Assembly: GCF_000812945.1 (NCBI RefSeq) | Contig: NZ_JSYM01000002.1 | Coordinates: forward strand, 434,001 to 498,000 | DNA: 64,000 bases | Source: Flavobacterium sp. AED | GTDB taxonomy: Bacteria > Bacteroidota > Bacteroidia > Flavobacteriales > Flavobacteriaceae | Direction: 5' to 3' | Part shown: positions 15,595-25,116 of the stretch, piece by piece | How positions within the stretch are numbered: position 1 is the first letter of the stretch | Layout: each line of letters starts with the position of its first letter | Position numbers and translations under genes: made by a program | Notes under the pieces: model-generated | The model's database searches: none | Told to the model about the DNA's origin: nothing | Seen by the model: only the letters and a program-made list of their open reading frames with translations

Positions 15595-16935
15595 ATGGAA
15601 TTTACTCTACTTATAGTTATTATAGTTTTGGCTTTAATCTTTGATTACATCAATGGTTTTCATGATGCTGCCAATGCTATTGCTACAGTTGTAGCTACAA
15701 AAGTTTTGACTCCTTTTCAAGCAGTGCTTTGGGCTGCTTTCTTTAACTTTTTGGCCTATTGGGTTTTTGGTTTTGGAGTAGCAGATACTGTTGCAAAAAC
15801 AGCCCATACCATGGAAATCAACCTTGTGGTTATTCTGGCTGGGGTTATAGCTGCAATTATCTGGAATCTATTGACTTGGTGGCAAGGAATTCCTTCCAGT
15901 TCATCTCATACTTTAATTGGAGGTTTTGCTGGAGCAGCAATTGCACATGCTATTGCGGTTCATGGTTTTTCAGGTTATATGGTGGATGGGACAACACAAC
16001 ATTGGTACAATATAGTAAGTTGGTATAAAGCAGGAAAAGATGGCGGAATGCCTTCAGGAGTACTGATTATTATCGCTTTCATTGTATTGGCTCCATTATT
16101 GGGTGCTTTAATCTCTTATTTAATCTCTATTTGGCTTTTGAATGCTTCTAAAAAAAGTATTCTCCCAAAACTATTTACAATTGGATTAATGGTTTTAACA
16201 ATTTGGTTTGTAGAAGGTCAAATGTTATATTATGATGCTATTGAAAAACCTCGTTTTGATTCTCATTTTTGGAGTGTTGCTTTTGAAGCGCATAACATAA
16301 AATGGTTTTTGGTTGCCTTTATCGTTTTATCGGTTAGTTGTTTTTGTTTGGTGTTTAGTAGTTTAAACTTACATCAAGCTACAGCTTCGTTAAAAAAAAT
16401 GCAATTACTATCTTCTGCTGCCTTTAGTTTAGGACATGGAGGAAATGATTCTCAAAAAGTAATGGGTATTATTGCTGCGGCAGTTGCAGTTTACATACAT
16501 ACAAGCGGTGTGGCGCAAGTAAGCTTACCAGACTGGTTGCAGGTAATACTTCCAAATGATGATTTAAAAATAAAAGGTGTTATGCCAGCATGGATTCCTT
16601 TAGCCTGTTATTCTGCTATTGCAGCGGGAACTTTAAGTGGTGGTTGGAAAATTGTAAAAACAATGGGTTCTAAAATAACAAAAGTAACTTCTTTTGAAGG
16701 TGTTGCTGCCGAAACTGCAGGAGCTTTAACCTTGTATTTTACAGAACATTTAAAAATTCCGGTAAGTACTACACATACCATTACTGGTTCTATAATTGGT
16801 GTTGGTTTAACGAAACGTATTTCAGCAGTTCGTTGGGGTGTTACAGTAAGTTTAGTTTGGGCTTGGGTATTGACTATTCCAATTTCAGCTATTTTAGCGG
16901 CATTAGTTTACTACTTGCTTAGTTTGTTTTTATAA
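15595..16935 (+). CDS. pit: Inorganic phosphate transporter, PiT family
   Basis: The 446-residue membrane protein imports phosphate, usually as a metal-phosphate complex with protons or sodium. It has two copies of the PiT signature: FDYINGFHDAANAIATVVAT near the N-terminus and SLGHGGNDSQKVMGIIAAA in the second half, plus the GIPSSSSHTLIGGFAGA and IPVSTTHTITGSIIG pore motifs. About ten to twelve hydrophobic helices are visible. It is co-transcribed with the DUF47 gene and ends at a bidirectional terminator shared with the convergent GNAT operon. Confidence 0.94.
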   Translation: MEFTLLIVIIVLALIFDYINGFHDAANAIATVVATKVLTPFQAVLWAAFFNFLAYWVFGFGVADTVAKTAHTMEINLVVILAGVIAAIIWNLLTWWQGIPSSSSHTLIGGFAGAAIAHAIAVHGFSGYMVDGTTQHWYNIVSWYKAGKDGGMPSGVLIIIAFIVLAPLLGALISYLISIWLLNASKKSILPKLFTIGLMVLTIWFVEGQMLYYDAIEKPRFDSHFWSVAFEAHNIKWFLVAFIVLSVSCFCLVFSSLNLHQATASLKKMQLLSSAAFSLGHGGNDSQKVMGIIAAAVAVYIHTSGVAQVSLPDWLQVILPNDDLKIKGVMPAWIPLACYSAIAAGTLSGGWKIVKTMGSKITKVTSFEGVAAETAGALTLYFTEHLKIPVSTTHTITGSIIGVGLTKRISAVRWGVTVSLVWAWVLTIPISAILAALVYYLLSLFL

Positions 16936-16956
16936 TTCAGTAAGATTAAGATCTAT

Positions 16957-16993
16957 AAAAAAAAACCATTCGTAACTGCGAATGGTTTTTTTA
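16957..16993. terminator. Bidirectional terminator between pit and the GNAT gene
   Basis: The stem AACCATTCG / CGAATGGTT with a short loop is flanked by an A-run on the left and a T-run on the right, and so serves both convergent transcripts. Confidence 0.88.
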
Positions 16994-17014
16994 TGGCTTT
17001 GAAGTTTTTAATTC

Positions 17015-17296
17015 TTAAAATAAAAGATCCTGTATTTCTTCCGTTTTGTCAAATACGCTTTTTGCGAAAGGACATAAAGGCAAGATTTTAAGATTATTCA
17101 ACCTTGCATATTGTACGGCTTCCATTACCAGTTTTTTGCCCACGCTTTGCCCAGCAAATGCATCATTCACTTCGGTATGATCAATAATAAATTTATCAGT
17201 TCCAGCCCAAGTATAGGTCATTCTTCCTGCTTCTATTTCATTATCAGAAGCTCTAAAATAGCCTTTTTTAATTTCGTTTATTTGTTCAATTACCAT
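17015..17296 (-). CDS. Small GNAT-like N-acetyltransferase (YjdJ type)
   Basis: At 93 residues this is a minimal GNAT of the YjdJ/Gcn5-like subgroup. It keeps the central part of the fold: MTYTWAGTDKFIIDHTEV, then AGQSVGKKLVMEAVQYARLN with the acetyl-CoA loop (QSVGKKL), and the C-terminal signature LPLCPFAKSVFDK. The substrate is unknown. It is the last gene of a four-gene minus-strand operon (two pirins, OsmC, GNAT), starting seven bases after the OsmC stop. Confidence 0.87.
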   Translation of the reverse strand: MVIEQINEIKKGYFRASDNEIEAGRMTYTWAGTDKFIIDHTEVNDAFAGQSVGKKLVMEAVQYARLNNLKILPLCPFAKSVFDKTEEIQDLLF

Positions 17297-17302
17297 AATT
17301 TT

Positions 17303-17695
17303 TTAATTTAATTCAGTTGTAATTTCGATAGGATTAGTTAGTATTTGGTGCATTGGACATCTATCGGCAATATTTAATAATCTTGCTTTCTGAGTATCGT
17401 CTAAATTTCCAAATAATTGAATGTTGCGCATTATTTTGGACTTATTTTCCGTTGTATCTTTTTCAAAAGTGACTTCAACTTTTACATCTGTTAAATCCCA
17501 TCCTTTTCGGTTCGCATACATGCGTAACGTGATGCAGGTGCAAGCTGCCAATGAGGAGGCCAGTAATTCTTTTGGCGCAAAGCCTAAATCTTTTCCTCCT
17601 GCACTTTCAGGCTCGTCTGAAATAATTGTATTGCTAGCGGATTTTACTTCTGTTTTATAAAGTTCTGCGCCAATGTGCGCTGTTATTTTAATCAT
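17303..17695 (-). CDS. OsmC family peroxiredoxin-like protein
   Basis: The 130-residue protein has the OsmC/Ohr fold with the two redox cysteines in the expected places: Cys54 in SSLAACTCITLRMYA and Cys113 in ADRCPMHQIL. Members reduce organic hydroperoxides using thiols in the cytoplasm. GKDLGFAPKELLASSLAAC is the conserved active-site stretch. It sits between a pirin gene (5 bases) and a GNAT gene (7 bases) in a tight operon, which suggests a stress-response set. I cannot tell OsmC from Ohr or YhfA subtypes with certainty; the short length suits the YhfA-like group. Confidence 0.9.
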   Translation of the reverse strand: MIKITAHIGAELYKTEVKSASNTIISDEPESAGGKDLGFAPKELLASSLAACTCITLRMYANRKGWDLTDVKVEVTFEKDTTENKSKIMRNIQLFGNLDDTQKARLLNIADRCPMHQILTNPIEITTELN

Positions 17696-17700
17696 AATTG

Positions 17701-18582
17701 CTATTTTTTATTTTGCTCCGGAAGTGGAACAAATTCACTTTCGCCTGGAACTTTATCAAAAGTTTGTGCCAACCATTTTTCTTTTGCCTTTTCAATCAGT
17801 TCTTTGCTTGAAGCGACAAAATTCCAATAAATAATCCTTTCTTCGGGAAAAGGTTCTCCTCCAAAAATATAAATGGTTGTATTCTCTGCCATGTCAAAGG
17901 TGCAAAGTTTACTGTCTTTGGCAATCAAAATTTGCTTTGGTCCGAAAGTATTACCTTCACTTTCGATACTGCCTTCTAAAATGTATAAAGCGCTTTCGCC
18001 AAATAAGTCTTTACCAATATTCACCGTTTGGCGAGTGGTACTTTTTAGTTCCAAAAGATAAAGCGGACTGTAAACTGGAACAGGTGATTTTCTTCCGAGT
18101 ATTTCTCCGGCTATAAGTTTGAAAGCAATAGTATCTGATTTCCATTCTGGAATTTCATTTTCGGGTACATGGAAAAAAGAAGGTTCGATTTGCTCTAATT
18201 CCTTGGGTAGAGCCACCCAAATTTGAAGACCATGCAACATTTTATCAGAATTACGTAAATACTGAGGTGTTCGCTCTGAATGGACAATCCCTTTTCCCGA
18301 AGTCATCCAGTTGATTTGTCCCGGTTTGATTTCCATTTTAGTTCCTAAGCTGTCTTTGTGCATAATACTCCCTTCAAACAAATAAGTCAAAGTCGAAAGC
18401 CCTATATGTGGATGTGGCGGAACATCTAAATTTTCATAATCGCTCATGCAGGTTGGTCCCATATGATCGATGAATGCAAATGGTCCAACCATTCTTTTTT
18501 CTCGAAAGGGAAGCAATCGCCCAACCATAAAGTTACCAATATTGCTCGGGCGTTCTTCTATTATTAATTTTATATTTGACAT
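17701..18582 (-). CDS. Pirin family protein
   Basis: The 293-residue bicupin has the pirin metal-binding motif in its N-terminal cupin: PHPHIGLSTLTYLFEGSIMHKDS, with GQINWMTSGKGIVHSERT completing the His/His/His/Glu iron site. It also has the opening MVGRLLPFREKRMVGPFAFIDHMGP. Bacterial pirins can act as quercetinases or regulators; the exact role is not readable here. The C-terminal cupin (about 170-260) follows the usual pattern. It lies 32 bases after a second, different pirin gene on the same strand. Confidence 0.92.
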   Translation of the reverse strand: MSNIKLIIEERPSNIGNFMVGRLLPFREKRMVGPFAFIDHMGPTCMSDYENLDVPPHPHIGLSTLTYLFEGSIMHKDSLGTKMEIKPGQINWMTSGKGIVHSERTPQYLRNSDKMLHGLQIWVALPKELEQIEPSFFHVPENEIPEWKSDTIAFKLIAGEILGRKSPVPVYSPLYLLELKSTTRQTVNIGKDLFGESALYILEGSIESEGNTFGPKQILIAKDSKLCTFDMAENTTIYIFGGEPFPEERIIYWNFVASSKELIEKAKEKWLAQTFDKVPGESEFVPLPEQNKK

Positions 18583-18614
18583 TTTTTATGTTTTAAACTA
18601 TAAAAATAAGGAAA

Positions 18615-19493
18615 TTATTCTTCCAAATAACCGAATTTTCCCATATTCACATCGTTGAATGCTTGCATAATTTCGGCTTGGGTGTTCATCACAAATGGAC
18701 CGTGTGCGGCAATTGGCTCATTGATAGGTTCACCACTTAAAATTAAAACGATTGTGTTTTCAATTGCTTCAATGGTAAATGTTTCACCGTCGTTTTGGAA
18801 TAAAGCAAAATGGTTGGCTGGAACATTTTCAGTATCATTAACTTTTATGCTTCCTTCAATTACTAATAACGCAGTGTTATAATTTGCAGGAAAATTGAAG
18901 GAGGTTTTTGCTCCTTTATTCAATTTGGCATTTAGTAAATGAACGGGAGTGAAAGTCGAAGCGGTACCTTTTACATTTTCATATTGTCCGGCTATAATTT
19001 CAATCACGCCACCATTTTCAGGAAGTTCGAATTTGTTGATTTGGTCATTGGTAATTCCTTGGTATTTTGGTGTTGACATTTTGTCCTTTGCAGGAAGGTT
19101 GACCCAAAGTTGTACCATTTGAAAATCGCCACCATTTTTACTAAACTCTTCTTCGTGGTATTCTTTATGTAAAATACCTGAAGCTGCAGTCATCCATTGT
19201 ACATCACCTTCGCCAATGACACCGCTATTTCCTGAACTGTCGTGATGGGCTACTTTTCCCTTATAGGCAATAGTAACGGTTTCAAAACCTCTATGTGGAT
19301 GTACGCTAACGCCTCTGGGTTGATCTGTTGGCGGGAAGTAAAATTTAGAATTATAATCCATCATAATAAACGGACTCATTCTTTTCATGTCTAAATTATG
19401 ACCACTCGGAATAAAATTATGTACTCTAAATCCGTCACCAACCATGTGAGGTGTAGGTGGAGCTAATACTAATTCAATATTTTTTGTTTTCAT
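18615..19493 (-). CDS. Pirin family protein (second, distinct copy)
   Basis: The 292-residue bicupin carries the pirin motif HPHRGFETVTIAYKGKVAHHDS followed by GDVQWMTAASGILHKEYHEEEF, with the same iron ligands as other pirins. The N-terminus GDGFRVHNFIPSGHNLDMKRM is typical of a different pirin branch than the neighbouring gene, so the pair is not a recent duplication. It is the first gene of the operon; a TAAATTTG box lies 27 bases upstream. The Crp-type regulator gene just upstream on the same strand might control the set. Confidence 0.92.
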   Translation of the reverse strand: MKTKNIELVLAPPTPHMVGDGFRVHNFIPSGHNLDMKRMSPFIMMDYNSKFYFPPTDQPRGVSVHPHRGFETVTIAYKGKVAHHDSSGNSGVIGEGDVQWMTAASGILHKEYHEEEFSKNGGDFQMVQLWVNLPAKDKMSTPKYQGITNDQINKFELPENGGVIEIIAGQYENVKGTASTFTPVHLLNAKLNKGAKTSFNFPANYNTALLVIEGSIKVNDTENVPANHFALFQNDGETFTIEAIENTIVLILSGEPINEPIAAHGPFVMNTQAEIMQAFNDVNMGKFGYLEE

Positions 19494-19519
19494 TTCTATG
19501 TCTGATTTAAATTATAGTA

Positions 19520-19527
19520 CAAATTTA
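19520..19527 (-). promoter_or_regulatory. Candidate -7 box of the pirin operon
   Basis: The minus strand reads TAAATTTG, a full match to the -7 consensus, between the Crp-type gene and the first pirin gene. It marks a likely new transcript for the four-gene operon. Confidence 0.55.
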
Positions 19528-19581
19528 CTATAGATTAAAACCAGATGCATTGATGTAGGATAAGAAATGAATTTGTATGAA

Positions 19582-20175
19582 TTAATACGGTTTGAAGTTT
19601 CTTTTGGCTAATTCCTTGCGAACCCTGCTTAATGTTTCTGGTGTGATGCCTAAATAAGAAGCAATCATCCATTGTGGAATACGCAAAGTAAGACTCGGAT
19701 AAATAGTTATAAAATCCAAATAACGTTGTTCTGCTGTTGCTCCCAGTAAGAGATTTACTCGTTTTTGAAGTTGACGAATATGATTGTGCAAAGCAATATT
19801 GTCCTGTTGTCGAAAAGCAATACTAATTTCGGCTGCTGCATCAATGAAATTTTTATCGATAAAAACAATTTCCGTATCTTCAATGGCATCAATAAACAAT
19901 TCGGAAGGTTCGTTGAAATAAGAACTGCTTCTGTCTGAAATGATCCAATTCTCCGGTGCAAATTGAATAATGTGCTCCTTTCCAGTTTCGTCAATGGTAT
20001 AAGAACGCAATAATCCCTTTGATACAAAAAAGGAATGGTGGCAAATGTCGCCCTGATGGAGTAGGATAGTACCTTTTTCTACTTTTTTGGATTGTAATGT
20101 ACTCGTAATCGAAAGGAATTGTTCGTCCGTTAGATTGGTTTTGGATTGAAAATATGTTTTGAATGAATCCAGCAT
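19582..20175 (-). CDS. Crp/Fnr family transcriptional regulator
   Basis: The 197-residue protein has an N-terminal cyclic-nucleotide-binding barrel (about 10-120; EKGTILLHQGDICHHSFFVSKGLLRSYT is the usual entry) and a C-terminal winged helix with PQWMIASYLGITPETLSRVRKELAK as recognition helix. It is of the short Flavobacterium type, which often senses signals other than cAMP. Targets cannot be read directly, but the pirin-OsmC operon immediately downstream on the same strand is a reasonable guess. Confidence 0.92.
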   Translation of the reverse strand: MLDSFKTYFQSKTNLTDEQFLSITSTLQSKKVEKGTILLHQGDICHHSFFVSKGLLRSYTIDETGKEHIIQFAPENWIISDRSSSYFNEPSELFIDAIEDTEIVFIDKNFIDAAAEISIAFRQQDNIALHNHIRQLQKRVNLLLGATAEQRYLDFITIYPSLTLRIPQWMIASYLGITPETLSRVRKELAKRNFKPY

Positions 20176-20232
20176 AGTTATTTCAGGATTACAGAAATAC
20201 TCGTGTAAAAGTATTTTTGAGTTCGTTTGTAG

Positions 20233-20748
20233 CTAGTTTATTCCAGCTAAATTTTTATGAATACGTCTTCGTTTATAATGGGTTTGGCGAAGATTTTCTA
20301 AATCAGAAATAATACTGATATTTCCATCAATCTCAAGCATAGCGAGTTTTACGTCTTTAAAATACTCGATTCCATGTTCGCGCATCGCTTCTTTTAATTC
20401 ATCAGAAGAAATGTTTAATTTGCTTAATGCTTTAAAATCCAGATTTCCATCATGAATTAATATTTCTGGTTTTTCTTGCATAAAATCACTAAACTTCTGG
20501 TACTTATACATCAATTTTTTCAAGATAAAATTAATAGTAAAAAGTACTGTTGCTGCAGCCATTCCGCCATAAAGAGAGGTGTTGCTTCCGACCATTGCGT
20601 TTTGAACAGAGTTACTGATTAATAATATTAAAATAACGTCTGCAGTATTGAGTTGCGATAATTCTTTCTTACCAAAAAGCCTTAAAGCTACAACCATAAA
20701 AAAATAAACGGCGGCACTGCGAATGATGATATCAAGATATGGATTCAT
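20233..20748 (-). CDS. DUF421 (YetF-like) membrane protein
   Basis: The 171-residue protein has three N-terminal hydrophobic helices (about residues 5-75) followed by a cytoplasmic DUF421 domain. Family marks are VALRLFGKKELSQLNTADVILILLISNSVQNAM and, in the soluble part, KPEILIHDGNLDFKALSKLNISSDELKEAMREHGI. Members are known from spore and stress contexts, but the biochemical role is unknown. It follows the RimK-like gene by 57 bases on the same strand and could be in the same transcript. Confidence 0.9.
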   Translation of the reverse strand: MNPYLDIIIRSAAVYFFMVVALRLFGKKELSQLNTADVILILLISNSVQNAMVGSNTSLYGGMAAATVLFTINFILKKLMYKYQKFSDFMQEKPEILIHDGNLDFKALSKLNISSDELKEAMREHGIEYFKDVKLAMLEIDGNISIISDLENLRQTHYKRRRIHKNLAGIN

Positions 20749-20805
20749 GCTTTTTAAGTTTAAAGGTTGATTGACTAATTGAGATTTTTGGATAACTACA
20801 GATTG

Positions 20806-22176
20806 TTATTTTTGCTTAAAATTTTTCTCAATGGCTTTTATCATTTCGCCTGCAATGTCTTTATTGGTAGCACCTTCGATTCCTTCTAATCCTGGGGAAG
20901 AATTTACTTCTAATAATAATGGTCCTTTTGAAGAACGAATAATATCCACACCAGCTACTTTCAAATCCATCGCTTTTGCAGCTTTTATGGCTATTCGTTT
21001 TTCTTCAGCTGTCACTTTTATGACTGAAGCTGTTCCTCCAAGATGGATGTTAGCTCTAAATTCGCCTGGCATTGCTTCCCGTTGAATGGCGGCTACTACT
21101 TTTCCGTCAATTACAAAACAACGAATATCTTTACCGTTGGCTTCCTTGATAAATTCTTGAACTAATATATTGGCATTTAAGCTTTTGAATGCATTAATAA
21201 CGCTTTCGGCTGCTTTTTTGGTTTCGGCTAATACAACGCCTTTCCCTTGTGTTCCTTCGAGTAATTTAACAATTAAAGGAGAGCCTCCAACCATTTTTAT
21301 TAAATCATCCGTATCCAAAGGTGAATTTGCAAATCCGGTAGTAGGAATTTCTACACCATGATTTAAAAGTAATTGTAAGGAATACAGCTTATCGCGCGAT
21401 TGTGTAATCGCGTTTGAAGAATTTAGGCAAAATACTTTTAATGCTTCAAACTGTCTCGTTAAAGCACAACCGTAGAAGGTTATACTTGGTCTGATTCTGG
21501 GAATAACAGCATCAAATTGATTTAATATTTTTCCTCCACGGTAATGAATTTCAGGTGTTTTTGCATCCAGTTTCATGTAACATTCTTTGATATTCAAAAA
21601 ATGCATTTCATGGCCGCGCATTTCACCTGCTTCCATAATACGTTTGTTGCTGTATAATTCTGGATTACTGGCTAAAAGGCCAATGCGCAGACCTGAACTG
21701 GCTTTTTCAGAATTTTTATACAGTTCTTTCAAGCTATCTGAGGTAGGTTGTCCTAAAAGATATTTTTGTTCTGGGTCTACAAGAACTCTTCCACTCATGG
21801 CCTCACGACCTAAAAGCATTCTAAAACCCATGGAATCTCGATTAGTCAATGTCATTTCTATTGGCCATATTGAATCACCAATTTTCAGATTACTTTGAAT
21901 AACATAGCGTTGTTCTCTAAAGCCACTGGAGCTTTTTACAAAACGTTTATCAACTAAAGGTGCTTCACAATGAATTACCGTTTTTAGATTATTTTGAATC
22001 GGATTGATATCAAACTTTACCCAGTTTGCTTCATTTTTGATAAAAGGAGCAATGTTTATAGCGTGTAAAGCAGATGTTTTAGCGCCTGAATCAACACGTG
22101 CTTTAATCGTTGGAATTCCCAATTCAGGAAATGAACACCATTCTTCGCTACCCAGGATAACTTTATTTTGAGACAT
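20806..22176 (-). CDS. Fusion of a retropepsin-like (RimB-type) protease domain and a RimK-like ATP-grasp ligase
   Basis: The 456-residue protein joins two domains usually encoded separately. Residues about 5-145 form an ATP-dependent zinc protease/RimB-like domain with the aspartic protease motif [11 protein letters not shown] (Asp29-Ala39). Residues about 160-456 are RimK-like, with the ATP-grasp core [21 protein letters not shown] and the metal-binding [15 protein letters not shown]. RimK adds glutamates to the C-terminus of ribosomal protein S6, and RimB-type proteases are thought to remove or process such tails; a fusion of both fits one modification system. The substrate in this organism is inferred, not shown. 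The start follows an AT-rich stretch with clpC upstream on the same strand. Confidence 0.9.
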   Translation of the reverse strand: MSQNKVILGSEEWCSFPELGIPTIKARVDSGAKTSALHAINIAPFIKNEANWVKFDINPIQNNLKTVIHCEAPLVDKRFVKSSSGFREQRYVIQSNLKIGDSIWPIEMTLTNRDSMGFRMLLGREAMSGRVLVDPEQKYLLGQPTSDSLKELYKNSEKASSGLRIGLLASNPELYSNKRIMEAGEMRGHEMHFLNIKECYMKLDAKTPEIHYRGGKILNQFDAVIPRIRPSITFYGCALTRQFEALKVFCLNSSNAITQSRDKLYSLQLLLNHGVEIPTTGFANSPLDTDDLIKMVGGSPLIVKLLEGTQGKGVVLAETKKAAESVINAFKSLNANILVQEFIKEANGKDIRCFVIDGKVVAAIQREAMPGEFRANIHLGGTASVIKVTAEEKRIAIKAAKAMDLKVAGVDIIRSSKGPLLLEVNSSPGLEGIEGATNKDIAGEMIKAIEKNFKQK

Positions 22177-22257
22177 AAATTGATTTTATTTAAACCTTTT
22201 TTTAGAAATCAAATGTAAATATTTGTTTTCAAAAAATGTTCAATTTGTATAAAGAAT

Positions 22258-22290
22258 AAACCCGTTATGTTATAAAAACGTAACGGGTTT
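22258..22290. terminator. Terminator after clpC
   Basis: The arms AAACCCGTTA / TAACGGGTTT form a GC-containing stem with flanking A/T runs, 24 bases beyond the clpC stop. It separates clpC from the RimK-like gene. Confidence 0.8.
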
Positions 22291-22313
22291 ATTTCGTGTA
22301 ATTTTAAAAGAAT

Positions 22314-24860
22314 TTATGGATTCGTTGGTTCGCCAGCTTTATGAACTTGTACAGTTAATTCTTGGGCTCCGTCTTCAATATCCATGTAAATTTCATCTCC
22401 GGAGGCAATTTTTGAAGTGATAATTTCTTCAGCAAGTGCATCTTCAACATATTTCTGGATAGCTCTTTTCAATGGTCTTGCGCCAAATTGTCTGTCAAAT
22501 CCTTTCTCAGCGATAAAAGCTTTTGCTTTATCAGAAAGGTTTAATTGATACCCTAATTCCGCAACACGAGCATATAATTTTTTTAATTCGATTTCGATAA
22601 TCAAATCAATATCATGTTTTTCTAAAGCGTTGAACACAATTACGTCATCAATTCTATTAAGGAATTCCGGTGCAAAAGTTTTTTTCAATGCATTTTCAAT
22701 GATACTTTTTGAATTATCATCGGCTTGGGCAACTTTAGCGGCGGTACCAAAACCAACTCCTTGACCAAAATCTTTTAATTGTCTGGCTCCAACATTGGAA
22801 GTCATAATAATTATAGTGTTTTTGAAGTCGATTTTTCGACCTAAACTATCTGTTAAATAACCATCATCAAGAACTTGCAATAACATATTGAAAACATCAG
22901 GATGTGCTTTTTCTATCTCATCTAATAAGACAACACAATATGGTTTTCTTCTTACTTTCTCTGTTAATTGTCCACCTTCTTCGTAACCTACGTATCCCGG
23001 AGGTGCGCCAACTAAACGAGAGATTGCAAATTTCTCCATGTATTCACTCATGTCAATGCGAATCAATGCATCTTCTGAATCGAATAATTCTTTTGCCAAT
23101 ACTTTTGCCAATTGTGTTTTACCAACACCAGTTTGTCCTAAGAAGATAAACGAACCAATTGGTCGGTTTGGATCTTTCAATCCGGCACGATTTCTTTGGA
23201 TCGAACGAGCAATTTTCATTACAGCTTCTTTTTGTCCAATAACTTTTCCTTCAATAAGTTCTGGTAGTTTAGCTAGTTTGTTGCTTTCAGTTTGAGCAAT
23301 ACGATTTACTGGAATTCCAGTCATCATAGAAACTACATCGGCAACATTGTCTTCGGTAACTTCAATTCTATTATTTTTAGCATCTTCTTCCCATTGTTCC
23401 TGAGCAATTGCTAAATCTTTTTCGATCTTTTTTTCGTCGTCACGAAGCTTAGCGGCTTCTTCGTATTTTTGTTTTTTGACAACCACATTTTTCAGTTCGC
23501 GAACATCTTCTAATTGACGTTCCAAGTCTAAAATCTGTTTTGGAACTTCAATGTTGGTAATGTGAACTCTTGAACCGGCTTCGTCTAATGCATCAATAGC
23601 TTTGTCTGGTAAGAAGCGTTCTGACATGTATCTGTCCGTTAATTTCACACAAGCTTCAATTGCTTCTTGTGTATAAGTAACGTTGTGATGGTCTTCGTAT
23701 TTATTTTTTATATTATTCAAAATAGTAATAGTTTCCGCAACAGATGTTGGTTCCACAATTATCTTTTGAAAACGTCTTTCTAATGCGCCATCTTTCTCAA
23801 TATATTGACGGTATTCGTCTAGAGTTGTTGCTCCAATACATTGAATTTCTCCTCTTGCTAATGCAGGTTTGAACATGTTAGATGCGTCTAAAGAACCTGT
23901 TGCGCCACCAGCTCCAACAATTGTATGAATTTCATCTATAAAAAGAATAATATCATCATTCTTTTCTAATTCGTTCATAACAGCTTTCATTCGTTCTTCA
24001 AACTGCCCACGGTATTTTGTCCCTGCGACAAGGCTTGCCAAATCTAATGTTACAACGCGTTTGTTGAAAAGGATTCGTGATACTTTCTTTTGAATAATTC
24101 GCAAAGCTAATCCTTCGGCAATAGCTGATTTTCCTACACCAGGTTCCCCTATAAGTAGTGGATTATTCTTTTTACGACGGCTCAAAATTTGAGAAACACG
24201 TTCGATTTCTTTTTCACGTCCTACAACAGGATCTAACTTCCCTTCTTCGGCCATTTCAGTCAAATCTCTACCAAAATTATCCAAAACAGGAGTTTTAGAC
24301 TTTTTATTTGATTTGTTGGCTGGATTGTTAAAAGTTCCTTCCTTAAGACTGTCATCTTGTCCTGAATCGTCATTATATGATTCGTTTTTTGGCAAGTTTT
24401 CTAAAAATTCTTCTTCGCTTGGAGTCATATTTAAATATTGTTCTTTAGCTACATCATAATCAATTTTAAGTTTATTTAGTAGCTTGGTTGTTGGATCGTT
24501 TTCATTTCTTAAAATACATAACAATAAATGTGCTGTACTAATGGACGAACTATGAAATACTTTTGCTTCAAGAAAAGTGGTTTTCAACGCTCGTTCTGCC
24601 TGACGTGTCAAGTGTAAGTTTTTCTTTTCAACATTAACGTCTACGCTTGGACTTGCGGGGCTTAGGATTTCTACTTTTCTGCGTAAATGATCTAAGTCGA
24701 CAGATAGGTTATTCAGTATTTGAATTGCTTTTCCATTTCCATCTCTTAAAATACCCAGCATCAAGTGTTCAGTTCCTATGAAGTCATGACCCAATCGCAA
24801 AGCTTCTTCTTTGCTGTAGGTAATAACATCTTTTACTCTTGGTGAAAAATTATCATCCAT
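22314..24860 (-). CDS. clpC: ATP-dependent Clp protease ATP-binding subunit ClpC
   Basis: The 848-residue AAA+ unfoldase feeds proteins to ClpP in the cytoplasm. Two Clp N repeats fill residues 1-145 ([21 protein letters not shown]). The first ATPase has [13 protein letters not shown], a middle coiled segment spans about 400-500 ([13 protein letters not shown]), and the second ATPase has [13 protein letters not shown] and Walker [16 protein letters not shown]. The acidic linker at about 150-190 (NDDSGQDDS) is longer than in Bacillus. The length and the short middle domain mark ClpC rather than ClpB. It is divergent from gyrA, with its own promoter. Confidence 0.96.
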   Translation of the reverse strand: MDDNFSPRVKDVITYSKEEALRLGHDFIGTEHLMLGILRDGNGKAIQILNNLSVDLDHLRRKVEILSPASPSVDVNVEKKNLHLTRQAERALKTTFLEAKVFHSSSISTAHLLLCILRNENDPTTKLLNKLKIDYDVAKEQYLNMTPSEEEFLENLPKNESYNDDSGQDDSLKEGTFNNPANKSNKKSKTPVLDNFGRDLTEMAEEGKLDPVVGREKEIERVSQILSRRKKNNPLLIGEPGVGKSAIAEGLALRIIQKKVSRILFNKRVVTLDLASLVAGTKYRGQFEERMKAVMNELEKNDDIILFIDEIHTIVGAGGATGSLDASNMFKPALARGEIQCIGATTLDEYRQYIEKDGALERRFQKIIVEPTSVAETITILNNIKNKYEDHHNVTYTQEAIEACVKLTDRYMSERFLPDKAIDALDEAGSRVHITNIEVPKQILDLERQLEDVRELKNVVVKKQKYEEAAKLRDDEKKIEKDLAIAQEQWEEDAKNNRIEVTEDNVADVVSMMTGIPVNRIAQTESNKLAKLPELIEGKVIGQKEAVMKIARSIQRNRAGLKDPNRPIGSFIFLGQTGVGKTQLAKVLAKELFDSEDALIRIDMSEYMEKFAISRLVGAPPGYVGYEEGGQLTEKVRRKPYCVVLLDEIEKAHPDVFNMLLQVLDDGYLTDSLGRKIDFKNTIIIMTSNVGARQLKDFGQGVGFGTAAKVAQADDNSKSIIENALKKTFAPEFLNRIDDVIVFNALEKHDIDLIIEIELKKLYARVAELGYQLNLSDKAKAFIAEKGFDRQFGARPLKRAIQKYVEDALAEEIITSKIASGDEIYMDIEDGAQELTVQVHKAGEPTNP

Positions 24861-24878
24861 AATATATAATTGATATCG

Positions 24879-24910
24879 TAAATTTAGTGAATTAGTAATT
24901 GAAAAACAAA
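24879..24910 (-). promoter_or_regulatory. Promoter of clpC
   Basis: The minus strand reads TTTG (24907-24910), 20 bases, then TAAATTTA (24879-24886), one base off the -7 consensus. The ATG follows 18 bases later. Confidence 0.55.
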
Positions 24911-25116
24911 AATCATTCCCTTAACTACTACTGTCAGCTAATTGACAAAAATAATAATAATATTAAAGTTAAATTTCCCTTAATTTATCAACTAAAAGTG
25001 AAGATTAATTTGTTAATAAATCATTGAAATAAGTAGGTTAAAATAGGTTCAAAAATTTCAAAAAGCCGTATATTGGCACGTTTTGAAACTAATATAATTT
25101 TTTAATATAACAACTT

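Noticed and set aside
25070..25090. TTGGCACGTTTTGAAAC before gyrA as a sigma-54 promoter
   Set aside because: The -24 part (TGGCACG) is present, but TTGC is missing at the right distance. It is more likely chance or part of a housekeeping promoter.
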